A DNA stretch of 6,917 nt from Gemmatimonadota bacterium. GTDB lineage: Bacteria; ARS69. Both the position numbers and the translations under genes were made by a program. The DNA lies in assembly GCA_020431545.1 (NCBI GenBank), contig JAGQIB010000402.1, positions 1 to 6,917 of the forward strand. The letters are read 5' to 3'. The notes under the pieces are model-generated. The model saw only the letters and a program-made list of their open reading frames with translations. It was not told where the DNA came from and did no database searches. This document shows, one piece after another, positions 1 through 6,172 of the stretch. Positions within the stretch are counted from its first letter, which is position 1; each line of letters starts with the position of its first letter.

Positions 1-771
1 GCGCAGGCCTACGTGCGCAATCTCGATTTCCGGAAGGCGGACGACGCGCTGGAAACGGCGACGCGTCTCGGCTACCGACTGCCGCCGCGACTCACGACCG
101 AGGCGCTCGACATCGTGGTCCGCGACGAGGTGCTGGATGCGTCGGCGCTCTGGGCCCGCGCCGCGCGCGGCGAAGGTCGCGTGTCGACGTTCGATCGGTC
201 GCGCGCGTACGGCGCGGTGATCGACGTCCTGCTTCCGATCCGTCCGCTGTTCCTCTCGGCTCCGCTGCTGCTGATCCTGTGGTGGGTCGCGAAGGCCCGG
301 GAGTTGCCGCGGGCCGCCCGCTGCGCCGGTTGCTCGCGGTGGACCTGCCGCAAGTGCCACTACCGCGTGCAGCGACGGAGCTACTGCGCGGAGTGCCACG
401 CCGTGCTCCGTGAGGTGCAGGCGCCGCTGAAGCGCTCCGAGCTGCTCGACGGGCGACGTCGGCACGCGACGTCCCTGACCGCGCCCGCGCTGCTCGCCCT
501 TTCGTTCCTCGCGCCCGGCTCCGGTCTCGTGATCCTCGGCGCGCGCCGTCGGGCGGTCTGGTACGTGCGCGGCGCGCTCGTGATCCTGACCCTCGCCCTG
601 CTCGCGCCGATCTGGCCCGACCCCGTGCTGCGCGTGGTTCGCGTGGGATCCTCGCTGCCGTTGATTCTCGGGCTCGCCTGGGCGCTGCTGGGCGGCCTCT
701 CACTGCGGGAAACGGTCCAGGTCCGTCGCCACTCGCCGGACAAGGAAACCACCGAACCGGGGACTGCCTGA
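1..771 (+). CDS. Zinc-ribbon multi-pass membrane protein, 3' part of gene
   Basis: The reading frame is open to the left edge, so the start codon is probably outside the window; the GTG at 13 is only the first start-like codon. Numbering from that GTG, residues 1-60 are soluble, helical and Ala/Leu/Arg-rich, resembling the end of a TPR-type repeat region. A hydrophobic helix follows at about 72-92. Next comes a cysteine cluster with three CxxC pairs (C104/C107, C112/C115, C125/C128), which looks like a metal-binding zinc ribbon or double zinc ribbon. Three more hydrophobic segments lie at about 154-175, 182-201 and 208-229; the first ends in a PGSG-hhhLG turn often seen in small multi-pass membrane proteins. 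The tail is short and polar. The stop overlaps the next start by one base (TGATG), implying translational coupling to the DUF4388 gene. I do not recognise a named family and assign no function. That this is a real gene is quite sure; its role is unknown. Confidence 0.8.
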   Translation, partial: AQAYVRNLDFRKADDALETATRLGYRLPPRLTTEALDIVVRDEVLDASALWARAARGEGRVSTFDRSRAYGAVIDVLLPIRPLFLSAPLLLILWWVAKARELPRAARCAGCSRWTCRKCHYRVQRRSYCAECHAVLREVQAPLKRSELLDGRRRHATSLTAPALLALSFLAPGSGLVILGARRRAVWYVRGALVILTLALLAPIWPDPVLRVVRVGSSLPLILGLAWALLGGLSLRETVQVRRHSPDKETTEPGTA

Positions 772-1865
772 TGTCGTTCCGTGGCGAGCTGCGGGAGTTC
801 GAGCTCCCCGACATTCTCCAGCTGATCGCCTCGCAGAAGAAGGCCGGCTGGCTCAAGGTGATCTCCCGCGGGGACTGTCACTTCGTCTTCTTCCGCGACG
901 GCAAGATCACGTCCACGAAGAACCCGGCGGAGGAGACCGATCCGCTCGAGCAGTTCATCGTCCGCAAGGGCATCCTGTCGGACGATCAGATGGATCGCGT
1001 GGCCGCCGTCCGCCGCAAGACCGGCATGGACGTGCAGGACATCCTGCAGAAGGAAGGCCTGCTGTCCTCGGACGACGTCCAGGACATCTTCGACGCGATG
1101 GTCGAGCAGGACATCTTCGACCTCATGTCGATCCGTTCCGGCACGTACGAGTTCGAGACGGAAGACCGCACGGGTCCCGTGCCGGAGGGATCCCTCGCGG
1201 CCGAGATCGGCCCGATCCTCATGGAGGCGGCGCGCAAGGCGGATGAAGTCTCCGAGATGCGCAAGGCGCTCGGTCCGGAGGACGGGGTGCTGGCGCTCAC
1301 GGCGACGGGACGCGCGGCGCAGCCGGAGAGCTCGGACGAGCGAGCCGTGCTCGCGCTCGTCAACGCGATCCGCGACATCGACACGATCCTCGCGGATTCG
1401 CGACTCGATCGCTACACCGCCACGCACGCGCTGTTCGACTGCGCGCGCAAGGGCTGGGTCACGCTCCTGCGTCGCGGCCGCTCGACCGCGTCGGAGGCGG
1501 AGGCCGCGACCGAGTTCGATCTGCGGAGCGCGGTGCGCTGGCTCGGCCCCGTCGTCGCGCTGTTGCTGCTGGCGATCGCGTTCAGCAGCGTGCTGAGCCC
1601 GTTCCATGCGGAGGATCCGCTCGTGGGCGAGTGGCGGAACCGTCGGGCCCAGATCTCCACCGCCGAGCTCGAGACCGGTGTCCGGACGGCCGTCGAGGTC
1701 TACCGCGTGCGGCACGACCGCTACCCCGAATCGCTGGACTCGCTCCTCGACGAGCAGATCGTCCCCGAGTCCGCGCTCGTGAAGGACGGCGCTCCCCGCT
1801 TCGAGTACTCGCTCGGCGAGGACGGGCGGTCATTCGCCCTGGTTCCCCGCGGCAGCGCCCCCTAG
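771..1865 (+). CDS. DUF4388 (PATAN) membrane protein with pseudopilin-like C-terminus
   Basis: The protein has 364 residues. The opening (GELREFELPDILQLIASQKK, residues 5-24), the F-FRDGKI strand near 40-46 and the SGTYEFE end near 123-129 match the DUF4388/PATAN pattern, a domain found in bacterial signalling and gliding/motility proteins. Within it, residues 58-107 carry two ILS/LLS-DD helical repeats that resemble the N-terminal domain of type II secretion/type IV pilus ATPases (T2SSE_N/MshEN). Residues 187-235 form a second helical, winged-helix-like segment. A single transmembrane helix spans about 258-276. The part after it (A-E-L-E-T-G at 298-303, Y311, Y318-P319, then a short beta-rich end) resembles the globular part of type II pseudopilins such as GspG. 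The ATG at 771 overlaps the upstream stop; GGGGA at 759-763 is a weak ribosome site eight bases away. DUF4388 assignment is firm; the pilin-like reading is by eye. Cellular role unknown, perhaps an envelope or motility regulator. Confidence 0.85.
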   Translation: MSFRGELREFELPDILQLIASQKKAGWLKVISRGDCHFVFFRDGKITSTKNPAEETDPLEQFIVRKGILSDDQMDRVAAVRRKTGMDVQDILQKEGLLSSDDVQDIFDAMVEQDIFDLMSIRSGTYEFETEDRTGPVPEGSLAAEIGPILMEAARKADEVSEMRKALGPEDGVLALTATGRAAQPESSDERAVLALVNAIRDIDTILADSRLDRYTATHALFDCARKGWVTLLRRGRSTASEAEAATEFDLRSAVRWLGPVVALLLLAIAFSSVLSPFHAEDPLVGEWRNRRAQISTAELETGVRTAVEVYRVRHDRYPESLDSLLDEQIVPESALVKDGAPRFEYSLGEDGRSFALVPRGSAP

Positions 1866-1900
1866 GTCGCTCCCTCCCCTCCATTTCTTCGCTTCGCTCA

Positions 1901-1921
1901 CGGATCGATGGACGCGATCCG
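1901..1921 (+). other. Small hairpin after the DUF4388 gene
   Basis: CGGATCG (1901-1907) and CGATCCG (1915-1921) form a perfect 7-bp stem with a 7-base loop, 36 bases after the stop of the DUF4388 gene. No T-run follows, so it is not a canonical intrinsic terminator. It might slow polymerase, protect the 3' end or be chance in GC-rich DNA. Confidence 0.35.
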
Positions 1922-1953
1922 GGCCCGCTCCACTCGCCGATGCCGCCGGGGCC

Positions 1954-1983
1954 TTGTCTCGCGAGCGGACCTGCGCTTACATA
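1954..1983 (+). promoter_or_regulatory. Possible sigma70-like promoter for gltX-glnS
   Basis: TTGTCT (1954-1959) could be a -35 box. After 17 bases comes TTACAT (1977-1982), or after 18 bases TACATA (1978-1983), as a -10 box. This is the most AT-rich spot in the gap, and transcription would start about 20 bases before the gltX GTG. The -10 match is only three of six, and the housekeeping promoter consensus of this organism is unknown, so this is a candidate only. Confidence 0.35.
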
Positions 1984-2002
1984 GGCGGATTCCCCTGTCC
2001 CC

Positions 2003-2006
2003 GGAG
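2003..2006 (+). promoter_or_regulatory. Ribosome binding site supporting the GTG start of gltX
   Basis: GGAG at 2003-2006 lies five bases before the GTG at 2012. The frame is closed by a TAG at 1982-1984, and no other start codon lies between, so this GTG is the only reasonable start. The conserved MVRTRFAPSPTG beginning agrees. Confidence 0.6.
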
Positions 2007-2011
2007 TTCGC

Positions 2012-3607
2012 GTGGTCCGCACCCGCTTCGCCCCCAGTCCCACCGGCTACCTCCACATCGGAGGCGTCCGCACCGCCCTGTTCAACTGGCTGTTCGCCCG
2101 GAGCCAGGGCGGTCGGTTCCTGCTCCGGCTCGACGATACGGACCGGGAGCGCAACCTCGAGGAGGCGGTCCGGCCGATCCTGGAGGGCCTCCGCTGGCTC
2201 GGAATCGACTGGGACGAGGGCCTGGAGGTGGGCGGCGACTACGGACCGTACCGCCAGTCCGAGCGGGCGGATCGCTACGACGCGGCGGTGGAGCGACTGC
2301 TCGCGTCGGGGGCGGCCTATCGCGACTACGCGACCCCCGAGGAGCTCGAGGCGGAGCGCGAGGAGGCCCGGGCGGCGGGGCGCGCGTTCGTGTACAGCCG
2401 CCGCTGGCGCGCCGAGTCCCCGGCGGACGACGAGCGCTTCGCGGCCGAGGGCCGCAGCGCGGTCGTTCGCCTCACGATGCCGCGCGAGGGCAGCTGTCGG
2501 TTCCACGATCTCGTCCGCGGCGACGTGGAGTTCGAGTGGGCGCGCGAGCAGGACCACGTGATCCGCCGGGCGGACGGAACGTGCCTGTACCATCTCGCGA
2601 ATGTCGTCGACGACCAGGACATGAAGATCTCGCACGTGATCCGGGCGGAGGAGCACCTCTCGAACACGCCGCGCCAGATCTTCATCGCGGAGGCGCTCGG
2701 CGCCGAGCCGCCGATCCACGCCCACCTCCCGTTCGTGGCGGAGCCGGGCAGCCGCAACAAGCTCAGCAAGCGGAAGATCGCGAAGTACCTCAAGAACCCG
2801 GACTTCGCCGAGCTGCATGCGCGCGGCATGACCGTGCTCGAGCGACTCGGTCGCACCGCCGACGCGGAGACCTTCAATCCCGTGATCGTGGGCTTCTACG
2901 AGGACGTCGGCTTCCTGCCGGACGCGGTGGTGAACTACCTGCTGCTGCTGGGCTGGTCGCTGGACGACCGCACCGAGGACTTCACGCGCGAGGAGATGGT
3001 CCGCGAGTTCCGGCTCGACCGGGTGAGCAAGTCGCCTGCGAGCTTCGATCCCAAGAAGCTCGTGGCGTTCCAGGAGCGGCGCATGCAGGAGGTGCCGCTC
3101 GCCGCCCGCACGCGCCTGGTCCTACCCTACCTCGCGGAGGCCGGATGGATCGACGACGTGGACGATCCGGCCACGGTGGCCCGGGTCACCCGGATCGTCG
3201 AGGCGGCGGGAGATCGGATCAAGATCGCCGGGGACATCCTGGACTACGCGGATCTGTTCCCGGCGGCCGGGGACCTCGCGTACGACGAGAAGGCGTTCGA
3301 GAAGCGGATCACGAAGCCGGACGACGCGATCGACCTGCTCGCCGCCTTCCGCGACGTCGTCGGGGCGGTGCGGCCCTTCGCGGCGGAAGCGCTCGAGACC
3401 GCGCTCAAGGGATTCGTGGAGTCGCGCGATCTCGCGATCTCCAAGATCATTCACGCCCTCCGGGTCGCCACCACCGGGAAGGCGGTCGGGTTCGGGATGT
3501 TCGAGACGCTCGAGATCCTCGGCCCGGACCTCGTGGTGGCGCGAATCGACGCCGCGCTGGAGAAGGCCCGGGCCGCGAAGGAGACCGTCCATGGCGACGC
3601 CGACTGA
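2012..3607 (+). CDS. gltX: Glutamyl-tRNA synthetase (GluRS), class I
   Basis: This cytoplasmic enzyme joins glutamate to tRNA-Glu using ATP. The start FAPSPTGYLHIGG (residues 6-18) contains the class I HIGH motif as HIGG at 15-18. The HVIRAEEHLSNTPRQ block and the KMSKS loop as KLSKR (250-254) complete the catalytic core; the C-terminal half, from about 300, is the helical anticodon-binding region. At 531 residues it is longer than the common bacterial form (about 470). Most of the excess is an insertion of about 30 residues right after KLSKR (starting KIAKYLKNPDFAEL) before the GFLPDAVVNYLLLLGWS block; I recall similar insertions in some Planctomycetes-like GluRSs. The zinc-binding cysteines of E. 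coli GluRS (C98, C100, C125) have no counterpart: the matching stretch reads YRDYATPEEL at 103-112, so this enzyme is probably zinc-free. The last 17 bases overlap glnS. Since a true GlnRS is encoded next door, this should be a discriminating GluRS; that is inference. Confidence 0.97.
   Translation: MVRTRFAPSPTGYLHIGGVRTALFNWLFARSQGGRFLLRLDDTDRERNLEEAVRPILEGLRWLGIDWDEGLEVGGDYGPYRQSERADRYDAAVERLLASGAAYRDYATPEELEAEREEARAAGRAFVYSRRWRAESPADDERFAAEGRSAVVRLTMPREGSCRFHDLVRGDVEFEWAREQDHVIRRADGTCLYHLANVVDDQDMKISHVIRAEEHLSNTPRQIFIAEALGAEPPIHAHLPFVAEPGSRNKLSKRKIAKYLKNPDFAELHARGMTVLERLGRTADAETFNPVIVGFYEDVGFLPDAVVNYLLLLGWSLDDRTEDFTREEMVREFRLDRVSKSPASFDPKKLVAFQERRMQEVPLAARTRLVLPYLAEAGWIDDVDDPATVARVTRIVEAAGDRIKIAGDILDYADLFPAAGDLAYDEKAFEKRITKPDDAIDLLAAFRDVVGAVRPFAAEALETALKGFVESRDLAISKIIHALRVATTGKAVGFGMFETLEILGPDLVVARIDAALEKARAAKETVHGDAD
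3578..3583 (+). promoter_or_regulatory. Internal ribosome binding site for glnS
   Basis: AAGGAG lies inside the end of gltX, seven bases before the ATG at 3591. It fixes the start of glnS and shows that glnS is translated from the same message while gltX is still being read. Confidence 0.7.
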
Positions 3608-5276
3608 CGAGGGCGCGCGCGAGAAGCTGCACTTCATTCAGCGCATCGTCCGCGAGCACAACGCGTCCGGCCGCTTCGACGGGCGCGTCTGCACGCGGTT
3701 TCCTCCCGAGCCGAACGGCTATCTCCACATCGGCCACGCGAAGTCGATCTGCATCAACTTCGGGATCGCCGCGGAGTTCGGGGGAAAGTGCAACCTCCGG
3801 TTCGACGACACGAATCCCATCAAGGAAGAGCAGGAGTTCGTGGACTCGATCGTGGCCGACGTACGCTGGCTCGGGTTCGAACCGGCGGAGATCCTCTACG
3901 CGTCCGACTACTACGGCCGCATGTGGGCCTGGGCCGAAGAGCTGATCGAGAAGGGCCTGGCCTACGTGTGCGATCTCACGCCGGACCAGGTCCGGGAGAC
4001 CCGCGGCACGCTGACCGAGCCCGGACGGGAGAGCCCGCACCGGAACCGGTCCGTCGCGGAGAACCTCGATCTGTTCCGTCGCATGCGGTCCGGTGAGTTC
4101 CCGGACGGCAGTCGCACGCTCCGCGCGAAGATCGACATGGCCGCGCCGAACCTGAATCTGCGCGACCCCGTGATGTACCGGATCCTCACCGCGCACCACC
4201 ACCGCACCGGCGACGCGTGGTGCGTCTATCCGATGTACGACTGGGCCCACCCCCTCTCCGACTCCGTGGAGGGGATCACGCACAGTCTCGCGAGCATCGA
4301 GTTCGAGAATCACCGACCGCTCTACGACTGGTTCCTCGATTCGCTGGGGATCTACCATCCGCAGCAGATCGAGTTCGCGAGGCTCGAGCTTTCGCACACG
4401 CTCGTGACGAAGCGGAAGCTCCGCGCCCTCGTGGAGGAGGGCCATGTGGCGGGCTGGGACGATCCCCGGATGCCCACGCTGGCAGCGATGCGGCGTCGCG
4501 GCTACCCCCCGGCGGCCCTGCGGGACTTCGCCGCCCGGATCGGCGTGGCGAAGGACGAGAATCTCGTGGAGTACGCGCTCCTCGAGCACTGTGTCCGGGA
4601 GGTCCTGAACCGCGAGGCGCCGCGATTCCTGGGCGTGCTCGATCCGCTGCGCGTCGTCCTCACGAACTGGCCCGAGGGGAAGGTCGAGATGCTCCCCGCC
4701 GTCAACAACCCGGAAGACGAGTCGGCGGGCACGCGCGAGATCCCGTTCTCGGGCGAGCTGCTGATCGAGGCGGCCGACTTCATGGAGGATCCGCCGCGGA
4801 AGTTCTTCCGGCTGCGGCCCGGCGGCGAGGTCCGGCTCCGGTGGGGCTACATCATCCGGTGCGACGAGGTCGTGAAGGACGCGGCCGGCAAGATCGTGGA
4901 GCTTCGCTGCACGTGCGATCTCGACACGCGGGGCGGTCACGCGCCGGACGGTCGCAAGATCAAGGGGACGATCCACTGGGTCTCGGCCGCGCACGCGATC
5001 CCGGCCACGGTGCGCCAGTACGGCGCGCTGTTCTCCGTGCCGGAGCCCGGCCGCGTCGAGGATTTCCGGACCGTGCTGGCCGAGGACTCGCTGGTGGAGA
5101 TCGCCGATGCGTGGGTCGAGCCCGCGCTGCGGGACGCGGAGCCCGGATTCGCGTTCCAGCTGGAGCGTCTCGGCTACTACTGCGTGGATCGGGATCGCGC
5201 CGCGGACCGTCTCGTCCTGAACCGGACCGCCACGCTCCGGGACACGTGGGCGAAGATCGCGGCGAAGGGCGACTAG
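3591..5276 (+). CDS. glnS: Glutaminyl-tRNA synthetase (GlnRS), class I
   Basis: The enzyme charges tRNA-Gln directly with glutamine. Its 561 residues fit the family (E. coli 554). The catalytic domain holds FPPEPNGYLHIGHAKSICIN with HIGH at 46-49, then RFDDTNP at 70-76, which separate GlnRS from bacterial GluRS. YPMYDWAHPLSDSVEGITHS and WDDPRMPTLAAMRRRGYPP follow, also GlnRS hallmarks. The KMSKS loop reads VTKRK at 272-276, where E. coli has MSKRK, so Met and Ser are replaced by Val and Thr. The C-terminal two-barrel anticodon-binding domain is complete, with GRKIKGTIHWVSAAHAIP and the ending LNRTATLRDTWAK. No YqeY-type or other extra domain is fused to it. It starts 17 bases inside gltX with its own strong ribosome site. 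Bacterial GlnRS is known to derive from a eukaryotic-type enzyme by old gene transfer. The identity is secure. Confidence 0.97.
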   Translation: MATPTDEGAREKLHFIQRIVREHNASGRFDGRVCTRFPPEPNGYLHIGHAKSICINFGIAAEFGGKCNLRFDDTNPIKEEQEFVDSIVADVRWLGFEPAEILYASDYYGRMWAWAEELIEKGLAYVCDLTPDQVRETRGTLTEPGRESPHRNRSVAENLDLFRRMRSGEFPDGSRTLRAKIDMAAPNLNLRDPVMYRILTAHHHRTGDAWCVYPMYDWAHPLSDSVEGITHSLASIEFENHRPLYDWFLDSLGIYHPQQIEFARLELSHTLVTKRKLRALVEEGHVAGWDDPRMPTLAAMRRRGYPPAALRDFAARIGVAKDENLVEYALLEHCVREVLNREAPRFLGVLDPLRVVLTNWPEGKVEMLPAVNNPEDESAGTREIPFSGELLIEAADFMEDPPRKFFRLRPGGEVRLRWGYIIRCDEVVKDAAGKIVELRCTCDLDTRGGHAPDGRKIKGTIHWVSAAHAIPATVRQYGALFSVPEPGRVEDFRTVLAEDSLVEIADAWVEPALRDAEPGFAFQLERLGYYCVDRDRAADRLVLNRTATLRDTWAKIAAKGD

Positions 5277-5279
5277 CTT

Positions 5280-5340
5280 CGGTCCCCCGCCGGGCGACGT
5301 GGACCACGGCGCGGTTCGAGGCCGTGGGACCGGCCCTCTT
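5280..5340 (+). terminator. Nested hairpins after glnS, possible terminator
   Basis: CCACGGC (5304-5310) pairs with GCCGTGG (5321-5327) around a 10-base loop. Outside it, CGGTCCC (5280-5286) can pair with GGGACCG (5326-5332); the two stems compete for two bases. The downstream stretch CCCTCTT has only a weak T content, so intrinsic termination would be inefficient. It sits directly after the glnS stop, where an operon end is expected because the next gene has its own upstream region. Confidence 0.4.
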
Positions 5341-5365
5341 GCAATCGGAACCGGTTGATGACAAT
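5339..5365 (+). promoter_or_regulatory. Weak promoter candidate for the secreted-protein gene
   Basis: TTGCAA (5339-5344) resembles a -35 box and GACAAT (5360-5365) a -10 box, with a short 15-base spacing. This is the local AT-richest stretch in the gap and would give a leader of about 65 bases. The match is poor in spacing and I rate it as a suggestion only. Confidence 0.22.
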
Positions 5366-5422
5366 ACTCGGCCAGTCCCCCGGTCCCCGTGTGAATCCTT
5401 CGTGCGGGTGCTCACCCTCATC

Positions 5423-5428
5423 GAGGAG
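5423..5428 (+). promoter_or_regulatory. Ribosome binding site fixing the start of the secreted protein
   Basis: GAGGAG at 5423-5428 is nine bases before the ATG at 5438. The frame is open far upstream because it runs out of phase through glnS, so this site and the signal peptide that begins at this ATG decide the start. Confidence 0.65.
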
Positions 5429-5437
5429 ACCTTCGCC

Positions 5438-6049
5438 ATGTTCGCGTTCCGCCGACGCATCGAAGCCGGCCACCGGATCTGTCACACGTCCCTCGCTCTC
5501 ACGGCGCTCTCGATACTTCTCGCCGGAGATCCCGCCGGGGCAGTCAGCCTTTGCTTCACCGACGCGGCCCAGATCGTGTACTCGGACATCCCTTTCGGCT
5601 CGGACCCCGAGATGCACGAGTCGGCGACCGCAGGCTTCGTGAGCCAGGGCACGGCCTGCGGCAGCGGCGCCTGCAGTCCGAGCACGTTGCCGGTCGGCTT
5701 CACGATCAGTCGAAGCGACGTCGACCCCTACGACTCCTCGGGAGACGTATCGGGGACGTTCTTCCTCTACCTGTGGATGGTCTGCTGGCAGCTGGGAGCG
5801 GAGCAACCGATCGCCGCGTACCTCCACCTGGATGCGAGCGACGACCTGCAGGTGTTTTCGTTCTCCGCCTTCCCGGGGGCGATCAATCCCTTCGGAAGCG
5901 TGCTCGATCTCGAACTCGCGTTCGGATTCAACCCGACCGTCCCCCCGTTCGAGATTCCGTTTCTTGTGGGCGCCTGGCCGTGCTTCGTGGAGGGTCCCGT
6001 TTCCGCGGACGACCTTACCTGGGCCCGGATCAAAGACGTCTACCGATAG
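5438..6049 (+). CDS. Hypothetical secreted protein with signal peptide
   Basis: The product has 203 residues. It begins with a classic Sec-type signal: a basic start (R5-R7), a hydrophobic core (LALTALSILLAG, 19-30) and a small-residue cleavage region around A33-A35. Cys15 lies before the core, so it is not a lipoprotein cysteine. The mature part has five cysteines (C39, two in the GTACGSGACSPS stretch, one in MVCWQ, one in WPCF) and is rich in Ser, Asp, Phe and Pro, with alternating hydrophobic strands suggesting a beta-sandwich-like exported domain. No catalytic motif is visible. The very end, TWARIKDVYR, is basic and aromatic and may be a conserved tail. Start is supported by the ribosome site. 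It lies downstream of glnS but with its own gap, and converges with pnp. Codon use looks slightly less GC-biased than in glnS. I do not recognise the family; it could be a periplasmic or surface protein. Confidence 0.8.
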   Translation: MFAFRRRIEAGHRICHTSLALTALSILLAGDPAGAVSLCFTDAAQIVYSDIPFGSDPEMHESATAGFVSQGTACGSGACSPSTLPVGFTISRSDVDPYDSSGDVSGTFFLYLWMVCWQLGAEQPIAAYLHLDASDDLQVFSFSAFPGAINPFGSVLDLELAFGFNPTVPPFEIPFLVGAWPCFVEGPVSADDLTWARIKDVYR

Positions 6050-6106
6050 TCGCCCGGGGAGTCGGGACCGGCCGGAACCCCCGAGAAGACGGCCCGCGCG
6101 ATCGCC

Positions 6107-6148
6107 GGAAAAAGAAAGCGCCCCCGGTCCGCGAAGACCGGGGGCGCT
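6107..6148 (-). terminator. Rho-independent terminator of pnp
   Basis: Read on the minus strand, AGCGCCCCCGGTC (6148-6136) and GACCGGGGGCGCT (6129-6117) form a perfect 13-bp, very GC-rich stem around the 6-base loop TTCGCG. It is followed by TTTCTTTTTCC (the last stem base, then 6116-6107), a textbook U-tract. It starts 24 bases beyond the pnp stop. On the plus strand the same hairpin lies 67 bases after the secreted-protein gene but lacks a good T-run, so it may act only partly in that direction. Confidence 0.92.
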
Positions 6149-6172
6149 CGACGTTTCGACGAGAGTTTCCGC

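Noticed and set aside
381..1715. 444-residue minus-strand frame
   Set aside because: Antisense to the two membrane-protein genes, without recognisable domains; the plus-strand genes have clear families, coupling and ribosome sites.
1954..3945. 663-residue plus-strand frame
   Set aside because: It runs out of phase through gltX and into glnS and is extremely Arg/Gly/Pro-rich with no motifs; a shadow of high third-position GC.
3447..4994. 515-residue open frame on the minus strand
   Set aside because: It lies antisense to glnS and the end of gltX, both certain genes. Its composition (Arg/Pro/Val/Leu/Glu, no family motif) is what GC-rich codon bias yields on the opposite strand.
5279..5334. 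Possible tRNA gene, from a GGTTCGAGG T-loop-like string
   Set aside because: Only 56 bases between acceptor-like strands, with no D arm, anticodon arm or CCA end.
4217..6049. 610-residue plus-strand frame ending in the secreted protein
   Set aside because: The first 400 residues are an out-of-phase shadow of glnS. Only the part from the ATG at 5438, with its ribosome site and signal peptide, is a real gene.
5326..6073. GGGACCGGCC present at 5326-5335 and again at 6064-6073, flanking the secreted-protein gene
   Set aside because: A 10-base exact repeat is expected many times by chance in a GC-rich window of this length; no longer repeat, target duplication or transposase supports mobility.
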